From contig WGMK01000011.1 in NCBI GenBank assembly GCA_016125095.1, forward strand, positions 1-64,000: 64,000 bases of DNA, written 5' to 3'. The position numbers and the translations under genes were made by a program. Under the pieces are notes generated by a model that was not told the DNA's origin, searched no databases, and saw nothing but the letters and a program-made list of their open reading frames with translations. This document shows, piece after piece, positions 48,667-57,691 of the stretch. This DNA comes from Candidatus Hydrogenedens sp. GTDB lineage: Bacteria; Hydrogenedentota; Hydrogenedentia; Hydrogenedentales; JAEUWI01. The stretch's first letter is position 1. Every line of letters begins with the position of its first letter.

Positions 48667-51305
48667 GCCGCTGTCTTCTCGTTTCGAGCGGCATCGAGTA
48701 TCGCCTCCGCCGCCTCGCGCAACTCCCGATCCCGGGGCGTCGTCTCATACACCGCCGCAGGTTCGCAGGCCGGCAGTTCCGCCAGCCCCCGCAGCACCGC
48801 ATACGGCAGCGACGGCGAGCGCAGCGCCGCCTCGAAATCGGACGGCAGACTGACGCAGCACGGACCGCCCACCAGCGTCGCCGCCAGCTCCGTGCGCATC
48901 TCGCGCAACCGTTCCTCCCAGCCCGCCGGCGCCTCCCCCTCCAGCTCCGCCACATACGCACTCGCCTGCTCCAGGGCATAATGCGCCAACAACAGCGGCG
49001 ACACATCCGTACGCCCCGCATCGTCCCGCCGCGTCGTCGCCAGCAACGCCGAAGAGCCCCCCGCACGCCCCCGGGCAAGCTGCCATGCGGAGTCCATCAA
49101 ATCCTTGTGGGTCGCCTCCGTGCTATAGAGTCCGTCCGCAGCCCGAAGCGACCGCAAATAGGCCAGCGTCAACCAGCCCTGCTGTTCCGCTGGAAGGGTG
49201 TCCTCGACACGCCCAAAGTGCTTCCGGTCCCACGCTTCCAGATAGCGCTGTCGCGCCGAGGGCCCGCCGACCTGTTCCATCACTTCCAGGATGGAATAGA
49301 GCGCCGAAGGCATCCAGTCGGCGAAATTCTCCGGCGGCATATCCGGCTCGACCCCGTACTTGCGGAAACTGCGCACCGCCTCCGCCGGTCCGATACCGCG
49401 CCAAGGCGCGTCGGCTTGCTCGATAAGATCCGCGAGTTCTTGTTGGAAATCCTGCCAACGTCCCCGGAACAACGGCTTGTACCATTGCAGTAGGAGTGAT
49501 GCGGGAGGATGGATGAGCGCTATACCAATGCCCTGCGGGCCATTCATGGCTTTCCACTCCGAAGGATCGGCGTGCTTGTCAAGCGCGATTCCCGTCGCCT
49601 GGGCTGTGTTGAACTGCGCATTTAATAAATTTCCCGTGTACGCGGCTTCTATATCGGGCACCTCCAGCCCCGCGCTTGCCCACAACGCCTTGTTCCCGGA
49701 AACGAAGAAACACAGCGTCTGACTCTCTGGCGTTACAATGCCTGCTACATAGGGCACCCCCGGACTAACGCTGACGCGCAAAGGCCCTTGCGGCTCCATC
49801 GGGGCGCTTTCATAGTCCCATGTCACCAACGCTCCTAGTTGGTCGGGGAGCAGGGTAAAGCGCTGAACCAGTATGTTGCCTTGGGCTGTCTCACATCGCC
49901 ATTCGCCGTTTTCGTAGCCGAGCGCCGTGCCTCCTTCAGCGGCATTCGTCTCGATATTGAAGGCCAAATTCGGCACGCGAAATGAGCCTGTTGACGGATC
50001 AATGTCGAAGGAGTGCGGCCAACCCCGATACATGATCTCCCGCTCGGCGGATGCTGTCGGATTCGGAGCGGAGGCCGACCGCGCAAGGAACGGAGGAAGC
50101 TCGCTTGAGTTATCCTCCATGGGCAATTCCGCGATACCGGCTCGCAGGCGGTAATGCCCCGGGGGCAAAGCCGCATCGGGCTCCGCCACGATTCGCCACG
50201 CCAATTCCGACAGGCCGAACGGAATCGCGCCGTCATGAGTATCCCCGACAGAAAGCCTCACGACACTCTCGGTTAACGTCGCGGCATCAAGCGCGGCCAA
50301 GGCGGCCGGCATTTCGGCCTCTGCATACGCGACAAGCCAACCGAATCGGGTCTCTGCGCAAACGGCTGCGTTTCCCCAAGGTCCCGGCGACAAAGCAAAC
50401 CCACCGTGCTGCGCCCATTCCATGGGTATCCGGATGGCATTCTCTGGGGGAATTGCGCCCAAGATCGCGAAGCTCTGAATTCCATCCATGCCGGAACCAT
50501 CAATGCCGAGCGCTATAGGAGCGTCCTCCCTATTCGACAAAGCGCCAAGCCAATAATCCAGTGCCGCCTGCGCTTCGGGTTCTCGGTATTCGCTCCAATC
50601 CCACTCTTCCATCGCCTGCCAAAGCGCGCGGAACAGCGAAGAATTGCCAGCCGACAGGGTAAAGTCGAAACTTCCCAGTCGTGCTTCGAGCGCCCTCCCC
50701 GCCGGTACATCCGGCACTGCCAGCACGCCTCGAAAGGCAGGTTTGTCAAGGTTATCCAACTGCAGCACGGCGTGCACCCCGTTACTGCTAAGCGGCGTCT
50801 CGATCGCCAACAGCGTGTTGGAAGGAACTTCTATTCCTTGGCCCAGACGGGTCGCGGTCTGCTGTAATATCTGCAATGTATCCGAAACCGCGATTACCGC
50901 CGCGCCGCGCCTTCTCAGCGCCAATTGATAACCGGCTCTCCGAACGTCGGTATCAGCGGGTAAAACCGGCGACTGATTCCAGGCGCTTATCGTGGCCCAT
51001 AGTCCTGGAACGGTGAAACTGACCTTTGTGTGACGGGGCGATTGTGATGCAACAACCTGGCGTCCGTTCCACCGAATCCACGCATCGGTCTCGCCGCCGG
51101 TCGTGGCGGGAATACCCGCCTGGTGCCAGCTCTCCGGCAGCGCCTCCGCGACCCGCGCGATGTCTCCGGTATAGACGACCCAGGCGTCGGGGGGGACGGC
51201 GGCTTTGAGGGGGCGGGCCTTGAGGGCGGCGTCGATGAGGTAGAGGGCCGCAGCGATGGCGAGCACCGCCAGCAGGAGCGCGAGGACCCAGCGGCGGCGT
51301 TTCAT
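48651..51305 (-). CDS. Large exported/anchored protein of unknown function
   Basis: 884 aa. N-terminal anchor or signal (MKRRRWVLALLLAVLAIAAA). The rest is soluble and extracytoplasmic. It begins VPPDAWVVYTGDIARVAEAL, which loosely resembles DUF3352-type proteins that start with a 'PADA.....D' segment, but the match is not firm. No catalytic motif was recognised. The last ~200 residues are alpha-helical and Ala-rich. It is followed by nothing on its strand; upstream are three small genes (51317-52595) that may belong to the same operon (11-nt gap). The Shine-Dalgarno is weak. Confidence 0.7.
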   Translation of the reverse strand: MKRRRWVLALLLAVLAIAAALYLIDAALKARPLKAAVPPDAWVVYTGDIARVAEALPESWHQAGIPATTGGETDAWIRWNGRQVVASQSPRHTKVSFTVPGLWATISAWNQSPVLPADTDVRRAGYQLALRRRGAAVIAVSDTLQILQQTATRLGQGIEVPSNTLLAIETPLSSNGVHAVLQLDNLDKPAFRGVLAVPDVPAGRALEARLGSFDFTLSAGNSSLFRALWQAMEEWDWSEYREPEAQAALDYWLGALSNREDAPIALGIDGSGMDGIQSFAILGAIPPENAIRIPMEWAQHGGFALSPGPWGNAAVCAETRFGWLVAYAEAEMPAALAALDAATLTESVVRLSVGDTHDGAIPFGLSELAWRIVAEPDAALPPGHYRLRAGIAELPMEDNSSELPPFLARSASAPNPTASAEREIMYRGWPHSFDIDPSTGSFRVPNLAFNIETNAAEGGTALGYENGEWRCETAQGNILVQRFTLLPDQLGALVTWDYESAPMEPQGPLRVSVSPGVPYVAGIVTPESQTLCFFVSGNKALWASAGLEVPDIEAAYTGNLLNAQFNTAQATGIALDKHADPSEWKAMNGPQGIGIALIHPPASLLLQWYKPLFRGRWQDFQQELADLIEQADAPWRGIGPAEAVRSFRKYGVEPDMPPENFADWMPSALYSILEVMEQVGGPSARQRYLEAWDRKHFGRVEDTLPAEQQGWLTLAYLRSLRAADGLYSTEATHKDLMDSAWQLARGRAGGSSALLATTRRDDAGRTDVSPLLLAHYALEQASAYVAELEGEAPAGWEERLREMRTELAATLVGGPCCVSLPSDFEAALRSPSLPYAVLRGLAELPACEPAAVYETTPRDRELREAAEAILDAARNEKTAAQSPG

Positions 51306-51316
51306 GGCGGGGAGTC

Positions 51317-51589
51317 CTAGGCTTCCGCCCAGACGGCTTCTTTGGCCTGTTCCCGGTCGCTCGCGATGCGCTGGAGTTCGCGGGCGAGTTCTTCGCGGAG
51401 CCCGGCCACTTCGTCGGCTGTGCCGGCCTGCGACATCTTCGCATCAAAATTCATGCGGGCCTGGGCCTCGTGCGAATCGTAGCGGCTGTCAATGTCGGCC
51501 ACTTCGGCCCGCTGCGCCTCGGTCAGCGTTTTCGCCGGCCCGGCGGCGGCCTCGAGTTTCTCCATCGCGCGTTCGTAGGCGCTCTTCAT
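51317..51589 (-). CDS. Small helical protein, conserved-hypothetical style
   Basis: 90 aa, MKSAYERAMEKLEAAAGPAK at the start and almost fully helical and charged afterwards (ELARELQRIASDREQAK). GGGAGG lies 8 nt before the ATG. Probably a cytoplasmic coiled-coil protein. No function is known to me. It lies between the 163-aa gene and the large anchored protein gene. Confidence 0.65.
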   Translation of the reverse strand: MKSAYERAMEKLEAAAGPAKTLTEAQRAEVADIDSRYDSHEAQARMNFDAKMSQAGTADEVAGLREELARELQRIASDREQAKEAVWAEA

Positions 51590-51609
51590 GGTGCGGTCCT
51601 CCCGGCGGT

Positions 51610-52101
51610 CTAGTCCCGGAATTCGTCTTCCAGGATGGTGCCGATGAAGCGTTCGATCGACACGGGATAATAGCGGCTGTCCGGCGTGACGATGACGCCG
51701 GTGGTGATGTCTTCGTGGCGGGCGAGCCTGTCGAGCACATTGTTCACGGAGTCGTCGAGCCCTTCGTTGACGTGCTCGACCGTGAGGTTCTCGGATTTAC
51801 ACTCGACCGGGCGGTTGCGGAAACCGAGGAAGCCGAACATGCGCCCGCAGATGGCGGCGTCGATGTTGTCCTCGCCGAAGATTTCCGCGTAGCTGGGGTT
51901 CAGGTGCTGCGGCCGGATAACGAAACGCGGCGACACCTGGATACGGCCCTCCACCCGCAGCGTGCCGTGGCCGCGGTCGTGGTCGGGCCCGAGGCATACA
52001 TAAGGCAGTTCGTGGTAGCCGCGGATGATGCCATAGGTAGGGCGCCGCAACACCTGCGTGTTGTCGAAAATGTCGCGCATTTCCTGCGGAGAAAGGCTCA
52101 A
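51610..52101 (-). CDS. Hypothetical soluble protein
   Basis: 163 aa; TTG start overlapping the upstream stop by 4 nt, with an ATG seven codons in as alternative. It contains PTYGIIRGYHELPYVCLGPD, AEIFGEDNIDAAICGRMFGF and a C-terminal IERFIGTILEDEFRD. No family was recognised. Mixed alpha/beta composition, no signal peptide or membrane segment. Confidence 0.65.
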   Translation of the reverse strand: MSLSPQEMRDIFDNTQVLRRPTYGIIRGYHELPYVCLGPDHDRGHGTLRVEGRIQVSPRFVIRPQHLNPSYAEIFGEDNIDAAICGRMFGFLGFRNRPVECKSENLTVEHVNEGLDDSVNNVLDRLARHEDITTGVIVTPDSRYYPVSIERFIGTILEDEFRD

Positions 52102-52595
52102 CTATCGCTCGCTTCGGGTTGTGCCGCAGCATCGCGGCGGGGAACAGGGCTTGCCTCGCTAGAGTCTATCGCGGGCTTGGCGGACAGGGCAAACCGGCTC
52201 ACGTCGGCCACGCGCCAGGTGTCGTTGCTCCGTTGTAACAACGCGCCCACCCGCTGGCCTTCCCGCAGCGCCTGGTGTTCGGCGCTCAGCTGGGCGGGCA
52301 GTTCGAGCGTGCCGCCTTCGGGCAGCGCCACCTGCAGGGTTGCCTGCCAGGTCTCGGGATTCAGCCGGGTTAGTACGGCTTCGCAGCGCGCCTGCTGCGG
52401 ATGCCAGGCCTTGCTCGCGCGCTGATAAAGCTGGCCGACCAGCACAAACGCGCAGAACAAGAGGATGCCCGAGTAGATAATCAGCAGCCGGTTGCGGGGA
52501 TTGACCCGCAGCCGGGGCGGGGCGGGATCGATGCGGGGACCGCGCGCCTCGCGCGCCTGCTCGATGTACCGGGTGTGTTTGTACTTGATGCCCAC
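52098..52595 (-). CDS. Single-pass membrane protein, unknown
   Basis: 165 aa; GTG start without a clear ribosome site. Basic N-terminus, one membrane segment (LLIIYSGILLFCAFVLVGQL, about residues 37-56) and a short beta-rich extracytoplasmic domain. Overlaps the next gene by 4 nt. No family was recognised. Confidence 0.62.
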   Translation of the reverse strand: MGIKYKHTRYIEQAREARGPRIDPAPPRLRVNPRNRLLIIYSGILLFCAFVLVGQLYQRASKAWHPQQARCEAVLTRLNPETWQATLQVALPEGGTLELPAQLSAEHQALREGQRVGALLQRSNDTWRVADVSRFALSAKPAIDSSEASPVPRRDAAAQPEASDS

Positions 52596-52604
52596 GCGGA
52601 CAGT

Positions 52605-55595
52605 TTAGCGCGTTTCCCGCGGGCAATACCCGTCTTCCGAGGTGCCGCACTTTTCGATTTCGCCGAGGTTGTACAGCTGCACGCCGCGGAGCAGTTCGCT
52701 TAGCGTGATGATCCAGCGGGGCTCCATGAAGTCCAGCGAGTGGAACCCGCAGCCCTGCCGGTCGCCATCGCCCAGGCCGAAGCCGTCTTCGCCCGCCGTG
52801 CAGTGAAAGCCCTCGCGGAAATTGTACAGCTGGATGCAGCGCAGCAGTTCGGCCAAGTCGATGCGGCCGTCGTGGTTGGTGTCGGCCGAGTGGCCCGGCG
52901 TTTCGCCCTCGCCCTCGGCGGTCTCTTCGCCTTCGGCCGGTTCGCCGCCCCCTTCGCCTTCGGTGCTCTCCGCCTCGGCTGTGCCTTCCGGCGCGCCTTC
53001 GCCTTCGCTGACTTCGCCGCCCGCGCTGCCTTCCGGCTCGCCTTCGTTCACCTCGCCTTCGTTCGAATTCTCGGCCTCGTGGCCGCCTTCGCCCTCGAGC
53101 GTGACTTCGCCGCCTGCACTGCCCTCGCCATCCACGGATACTTCCCCGCCCGCGGTACCTTCAGAGCTACCCTCGCCTTCGACGCTGCCTTCTCCGTCGA
53201 CAGCAATCTCGCCGCCGGAGGCGCCTTCGCCTTCCACGACGATTTCCGCCTCGACCGCGCCTTCGGTGACGCCTTCGCCCTCTGCAATGCCTTCACCGTC
53301 GACGATGCCTTCACCCTCGACCGTGGTCTCCCCTTCCTCGGTGCACACAATCTCCGGCGCGAACCAGCCGTAGTAGAACTGGTCCACCGCATTGCACAGC
53401 ATCACCTTGTGGGCGTTTTCGTTTGGATGAATGCCATCGCCCGCGAACGTGAGCGGCCCGAACACGATCGGATCGAACGCGGCGTCGGGCATGGGGAAGG
53501 CCTTGAATCCGCCCGGGTAGGGCGTATAGCCGGGGGCCGCGCCGGGCAGCGCGCCGCCTGCGGGCGTCTGGAAATGGTGCTGCAGAATGCCCCAGTTCTG
53601 CACGTATTCGCAGCCGGGCGTGTTTTGTGCAATCGACAGCTTGCGCAGGCCAACCTCGATAAACGCGTTGTTCACCTGTTCCTGCGACATGCCGCCGAAG
53701 TCGTAGCTCTGCCCGAGCAGGCCGAGCACGGTCTTCGCGGTCAGCGCATTCAGATAGTCGTAATCGTTGATGAGCACATGCTGCACCTGCGGGAACGACA
53801 GGCAGTAATTCACGATCGTCTGGATGTCGTTCTGAATGGTGTTCCACCAGCCTTCGCGCTGCAAGGCGCCAAGACCGCTGTATACGTTGGTGTTCTTGAT
53901 GCGGCTCAGGATGTCGTTGCCGCCGATGACCAGGTGCACCGTGTCGATGGTCGGATTCGCCGCCAACGAATTGAAGATGTAATTCTTGAAGGTATTGTCG
54001 TTGGCCCATTGCGCGGCGCGGCTGCCCGATTGCGCGGTCAGCGAACCCTCGGCGCCCACGTGCGTCAGGCCGTATTCGTCGAATACCTCGTCCATGGCTT
54101 TTACCGCCCAGATACCCGCCGTCCAGCTATCGCCCACGATCAGCACACGCTTGGTCTTGGGCGGCGTCACGCACACCGGACCGCCGCCTTCGCTCGTACC
54201 CTCGCCCTCGGCCGCACCTTCCTGCGCGCCCTCGCCGTCGGGGGTAATGCCTTCCGCCGATCCTTCGCCCTCGGCGACGCCCTCGACCGAACCTTCGCCC
54301 TCCGGGTTCGCGCCCGTCACAGCGGCCGGCGTGCCCGCAGCGAAATTTCCATCGCCCGCCGCCGACACGAGATTGGTCTTGCCCAGCGGATTCCAGACGG
54401 CGTCGTAAATCGAATCGTTGTCCGCGAGGTCGAGGCGCAGCGTGCCGTAGCCCGCGCCATAGGTGACCGTGACGACGTAGTTCGCGCCGTTGCCGCTGAC
54501 CGATGCGACCTGTGCATCGGCGACGCCCTCGGCGTACACGGTAAAGTCGCCGGCATCGACGCCGGTGACCGGCTCAGTGAACGTGACGTCGAAATCGACC
54601 GTACCGCCCTCCATCGCCTTGGCCCCCGAAGGCGCGATGGATTGCACCGCCGGTGCCGTCGAATCGCCCAGCCATCCGGCGTACACCTGAAGCACGGCGT
54701 TCTCCATCAGGTGGGTATAGCCGCTGGGATTCAGGTGAATGGGGTCCAGTTCGGCGTCGCCGTCGAGCGCCTGGCGCGGCGAGAACAAGTCGCGGTTACC
54801 TGCGGGGAAATTCGAATAGCCCCCGCTCAGGCCCACCGGTAATCCGGACGGCGCGGTCGGCGCGATGCTGAGCGACGGGATGCCGTAGAAGGCCTGCATA
54901 ACGCCGAAGCTGTGGATGTACTGTACGCGATCGCGGCCTTGCGCCAGGTTCAACTTGCGCTGCTCAAGATCGATGAAGATGTCGTTGATGGTGTTCTGGT
55001 TGTTGGCCGCGTCGATAATGGTCGCGCCGCTGAGGCCGTAGAGCGCATACGCCACCGCCGTCGGGTTCTCGATGCTTTCAACCACGCCAAAGCCGTTGAA
55101 CTTGATGCCCTCGAAAATGTTGAGGTAGTCGTAGCCGCAGATGGCCACGCGCATGTCGGGGCGCTGCGCCAGAATGAAGTCGATGATGTTGGCGATGTGC
55201 TGCACCGCCGTGCCGTTCATGTCGGCGATGTGCTCCGGGCTGAAATTACCGCCGAGCCCGAGGTTCACGTCGTTGCCGCCCAGGCTGAGATGCACCGTGT
55301 CGATCGTCGGGTTTTCGGTCAGCTTCTGCGCGATGGCCGCCTTGCTCTCAGGCGTGTCCCATCCGGCCGCCGTGGGTTGCAAGAGCGCTATCGAGCCATC
55401 CTCGACGTATTCCCCCAGCCCCACTTCGGGCCGCGCCAGCACTTCACGCAACGCCGGCGGATCCTGCAGCGCCCAGGGGTAATACGTCCAGCTGTCGCCC
55501 ACATAGAGAATGCGCGGCGTCTCCGCAAAGGAGGGTACAGCAAAGGCGCCGAGAACCAGCAGCCCCAAAAGAAACGCGAACTTCTTCAACAACAT
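52605..55595 (-). CDS. Secreted double-SGNH hydrolase with Glu-Gly linkers and tandem dockerin-like C-terminus
   Basis: 996 aa from the ATG at 55595; Sec signal peptide MLLKKFAFLLGLLVLGAFAV. SGNH/GDSL domain 1 (about residues 26-315): YVGDSWTYYPWAL, LSLGGNDVNL, DPIHLNPSGYTHL. An Ig/Big-like domain follows (about 320-430), then an EG-rich linker. SGNH domain 2 (about 495-765): IVGDSWTAGIWAV, LVIGGNDIL, GDGIHPNENAHK. A ~130-residue Glu/Gly-rich stretch leads to two dockerin-like units (about 905-996): HSADTNHDGRIDLAELLRCI with QLYN, then ITLSELLRGVQLYN and TSEDGYCPRE. Catalytic Ser, Gly-Asn-Asp and Asp-x-x-His appear intact in both domains, so esterase or acetylhydrolase activity on extracellular glycans is likely. 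Confidence 0.85.
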   Translation of the reverse strand: MLLKKFAFLLGLLVLGAFAVPSFAETPRILYVGDSWTYYPWALQDPPALREVLARPEVGLGEYVEDGSIALLQPTAAGWDTPESKAAIAQKLTENPTIDTVHLSLGGNDVNLGLGGNFSPEHIADMNGTAVQHIANIIDFILAQRPDMRVAICGYDYLNIFEGIKFNGFGVVESIENPTAVAYALYGLSGATIIDAANNQNTINDIFIDLEQRKLNLAQGRDRVQYIHSFGVMQAFYGIPSLSIAPTAPSGLPVGLSGGYSNFPAGNRDLFSPRQALDGDAELDPIHLNPSGYTHLMENAVLQVYAGWLGDSTAPAVQSIAPSGAKAMEGGTVDFDVTFTEPVTGVDAGDFTVYAEGVADAQVASVSGNGANYVVTVTYGAGYGTLRLDLADNDSIYDAVWNPLGKTNLVSAAGDGNFAAGTPAAVTGANPEGEGSVEGVAEGEGSAEGITPDGEGAQEGAAEGEGTSEGGGPVCVTPPKTKRVLIVGDSWTAGIWAVKAMDEVFDEYGLTHVGAEGSLTAQSGSRAAQWANDNTFKNYIFNSLAANPTIDTVHLVIGGNDILSRIKNTNVYSGLGALQREGWWNTIQNDIQTIVNYCLSFPQVQHVLINDYDYLNALTAKTVLGLLGQSYDFGGMSQEQVNNAFIEVGLRKLSIAQNTPGCEYVQNWGILQHHFQTPAGGALPGAAPGYTPYPGGFKAFPMPDAAFDPIVFGPLTFAGDGIHPNENAHKVMLCNAVDQFYYGWFAPEIVCTEEGETTVEGEGIVDGEGIAEGEGVTEGAVEAEIVVEGEGASGGEIAVDGEGSVEGEGSSEGTAGGEVSVDGEGSAGGEVTLEGEGGHEAENSNEGEVNEGEPEGSAGGEVSEGEGAPEGTAEAESTEGEGGGEPAEGEETAEGEGETPGHSADTNHDGRIDLAELLRCIQLYNFREGFHCTAGEDGFGLGDGDRQGCGFHSLDFMEPRWIITLSELLRGVQLYNLGEIEKCGTSEDGYCPRETR

Positions 55596-55722
55596 AGGTG
55601 TAGCCCAACCCTTCGCCCCGGTCCCCTGACCCTGAAAGCACCAGAATAGACAGCGTCGAGAATGTACCACATTTATCAGTTCGGCGCAAATCGGCGAGGA
55701 AACGCCATCAGGCGAGTCCAGT

Positions 55723-55763
55723 AAAAAGAAAACGCCGCAGGGTGACGGGGTCATCCTGCGGCG
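55723..55763 (-). terminator. Rho-independent terminator of tatA
   Basis: Stem CGCCGCAGG (55733-55741) with CCTGCGGCG (55755-55763). On the minus strand it is followed by TTTTCTTTTT. It lies 20 nt after the tatA stop. The 55596-55722 stretch holds nothing else recognised. Confidence 0.85.
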
Positions 55764-55782
55764 CGGAGGTCTTGGCTGAAGT

Positions 55783-55989
55783 TTACTGGTTTTGTTCGCT
55801 GGTGTCGGACTTGGGCGCGGCGCCCTTTTCGTCTTCGCCCTTCACCGCTTTCTTGAATTCCGAGATGCCTTCGCCGAGGGACTTGCCCAGGCCGGCGACG
55901 CGGCTGCCGCCGAAAACGACCAGCACGATCACCAGAATGATGATCAGCTCGGTGGCTCCCGGCATTCCAATAGCGAGCGGCAGAATCAT
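55783..55989 (-). CDS. tatA: Sec-independent protein translocase TatA/E
   Basis: 68 aa from the ATG at 55989 (AGGAG ~10 nt upstream). An N-terminal membrane helix ([20 protein letters not shown], with the conserved Phe-Gly of the hinge) is followed by an amphipathic helix ([20 protein letters not shown]) and an acidic tail. Forms the pore of the twin-arginine translocon for folded proteins. tatB and tatC are not in the window. It has its own promoter and terminator. Confidence 0.95.
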   Translation of the reverse strand: MILPLAIGMPGATELIIILVIVLVVFGGSRVAGLGKSLGEGISEFKKAVKGEDEKGAAPKSDTSEQNQ

Positions 55990-56050
55990 GGCTTGCGTAC
56001 TCCTGAGTTGGCGCCCCGCGATACGCAGCGCACCCGTTTGCAATCCCTGT

Positions 56051-56079
56051 ATTGTAAACCCCGAATGAACGGATTACAA
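56051..56079 (-). promoter_or_regulatory. Sigma70-type promoter for tatA
   Basis: On the minus strand TTGTAA (56074-56079), a 17-nt spacer, then TACAAT (56051-56056), about 60 nt upstream of the tatA start. Confidence 0.65.
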
Positions 56080-56145
56080 GCGATAACGCGCCATCTGCGG
56101 CAATCGTTACACTTGGGGTACCGGTACCGCGCGCCCGGATCTTTG

Positions 56146-56175
56146 TTGACTCGTGCGCATGCCGGGCGGTATGCT
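56146..56175 (+). promoter_or_regulatory. Sigma70-type promoter for tRNA-Cys
   Basis: TTGACT (56146-56151), an 18-nt spacer, then TATGCT (56170-56175), 15 nt before the tRNA 5' end. Confidence 0.7.
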
Positions 56176-56190
56176 TACGAGCCTTTCTGA

Positions 56191-56265
56191 GGCGGCGTAG
56201 CCAAGTGGTAAGGCAGGGGCCTGCAAAGCCTTTATCCGGCGGTTCGATTCCGCCCGCCGCCTCCA
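56191..56265 (+). tRNA. tRNA-Cys (anticodon GCA)
   Basis: Acceptor GGCGGCG/CGCCGCC, D arm with AAGTGGTAAGGC, anticodon loop CTGCAAA (GCA, Cys), T arm GGCGG-TTCGATT-CCGCC, discriminator T and an encoded CCA (56263-56265). A T-run (TATTTTTTC) follows and may end transcription. Confidence 0.96.
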
Positions 56266-56279
56266 GTATTTTTTCTCCG

Positions 56280-56434
56280 GGTGCTTCACCACAGAGGCAC
56301 CGAGGACACGGAGAAATCATGGGACCTATGCGACGCATAGGACCTATGCTGCTTTGTCGCTCTTCCTTCATCAGTCCCATCCGTCGCATTCGTCCTATCC
56401 CCCCTCCGTGCTCTCCGTGCCTCAGTGGTGCACC
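56280..56434. repeat. MITE-like element with ~31-34-nt terminal inverted repeats
   Basis: Left end 56280-56313 (GGTGCTTCACCACAGAGGCA and on) and right end 56404-56434 (ending GCCTCAGTGGTGCACC) are inverted copies with scattered mismatches. Inside are GGGACCTATGCGACGCATAG and a diverged inverse of it near 56371-56400. No coding capacity. It fills the gap between tRNA-Cys and anmK. Confidence 0.65.
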
Positions 56435-56445
56435 TTCTTCCCCGC

Positions 56446-57612
56446 CTACGGCAGGGTAATGCTGCCGAGCACGACGCGTTTGCTGGCGCCGGTGGCCTGG
56501 GGCACGTTCGAGGGGGTGCCGCAGAGGGTCTCGTTGCCGAGGATGGCGAAGGCGATGGCTTCGCGGGCCTGGGAGGGGATGCCGAACTGGCTGCACGCAT
56601 AGAGAGGAATATCGCCGAAGCCTTTTTCCAGCCGCTTCATCAGGCCTTTGTTGTGCGTGCCGCCGCCGCCGACGATGACGTGGCTGACTTCGTGTTCCGG
56701 TTTGATGAAGCGCTCGTAGGCCTGCAGAATCGAATCGGCCACAGCGGCGGCCACCGTGGCGACCAGGTCTTCCTGCGCGTGCTGCTTGCTGCGCGCGGTA
56801 ATCGCATCGCGCAGGTATACCTCCTCGCCGAAGTCTTCGCGGCCGGTGCTCTTGGGGGGCACCTTGTCGAAGTAGGGCTGGTTCAGCAGGTATTCGTAGA
56901 ACTCGTCGACGACGATGCCCTTGTCGGACATCTCGCCGTTGGTGTCCATTTGTTCGGCGCCGCGCGACAGGAGCCGCACCGCGCCGTCGATGGCCATGTT
57001 GCAGGGGCCGGTATCAAAGGCCATCACGTCGTTGAGCTTGGGCGTAATCACCGTGAAGTTGGCAATGCCGCCGAGATTGAGCCCGAGGATGTTGCGTTCG
57101 CCCTTGCGGTCGCGCCAGATCATCCAATCGCCATAGGGCACAAGCGGCGCGCCCTGCCCGCCGGCCGCCATATCGCGACTGCGAAAATCCGAAATAACCG
57201 GAAGCCCCGTGCGCTCGGCGATCACCGCGGGTGCCCCGATTTGCAGGGTGCCGTATTTGTCGTACTGCGGCGGGGGCAGGTGGGCGACGGTTTGTCCATG
57301 CGATGCGATCGCATCAACCGTGACGCCTTGTGCCTCAGCAAGCTTCACCATTTCCTTGGCGGCATCCGCCAACAGCTCGCCCATCTCGAAATTCAAGGAA
57401 CACACCTCGCGGACGCTCAGGTGCTCATTGATTAATCGCGTGCGGAAGAGGGGCGTGTAGGGGAAACTGGCATGCGCAATGAGCTTGATGGCGAGCCCCG
57501 GACCGGTCCCCTTGATGCGGACCACGACCCCGTCGATACCGTCCCCTGAGGTGCCGGTCATCAGGCCGATGAGGAACCGCATGGGTTTTTCGCGCAGAGC
57601 ATTGAGGTCCAT
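56446..57612 (-). CDS. anmK: Anhydro-N-acetylmuramic acid kinase
   Basis: 388 aa from the ATG at 57612 (AAGG six nt upstream; a GTG six codons earlier is possible). Actin-like ATPase fold: LIGLMTGTSGDGIDGVVVRI (about residues 14-33), ASHGQTVAHLPPP, LQIGAPAVIAERTGLPVISD, LNLGGIANFTVI, AFDTGPCNMAIDGAVRLLSR and VIVGGGGTHNKGLMKRLEKG. It opens and phosphorylates 1,6-anhydro-MurNAc to MurNAc-6-phosphate in cell-wall recycling. The next gene upstream on the strand encodes the etherase that uses this product (79-nt gap). Confidence 0.95.
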   Translation of the reverse strand: MDLNALREKPMRFLIGLMTGTSGDGIDGVVVRIKGTGPGLAIKLIAHASFPYTPLFRTRLINEHLSVREVCSLNFEMGELLADAAKEMVKLAEAQGVTVDAIASHGQTVAHLPPPQYDKYGTLQIGAPAVIAERTGLPVISDFRSRDMAAGGQGAPLVPYGDWMIWRDRKGERNILGLNLGGIANFTVITPKLNDVMAFDTGPCNMAIDGAVRLLSRGAEQMDTNGEMSDKGIVVDEFYEYLLNQPYFDKVPPKSTGREDFGEEVYLRDAITARSKQHAQEDLVATVAAAVADSILQAYERFIKPEHEVSHVIVGGGGTHNKGLMKRLEKGFGDIPLYACSQFGIPSQAREAIAFAILGNETLCGTPSNVPQATGASKRVVLGSITLP

Positions 57613-57691
57613 GTACCGCCTTTCACTCACAGCAGGCCAGCCTAACCAAGGTTATCCTAGAGCACCACGCCGCAATGCGCAAGTCAATAAT

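Noticed and set aside
52920..53340. Tandem GA-rich repeats that could be taken for a satellite or CRISPR-like array
   Set aside because: They are in-frame Glu-Gly codons of the SGNH protein's linker, with no constant repeat-spacer unit. No CRISPR array was seen anywhere.
52740..54842. A 700-codon plus-strand frame opposite the SGNH protein
   Set aside because: It is Ala/Phe/Arg-rich because it is antisense to Glu-Gly codon repeats.
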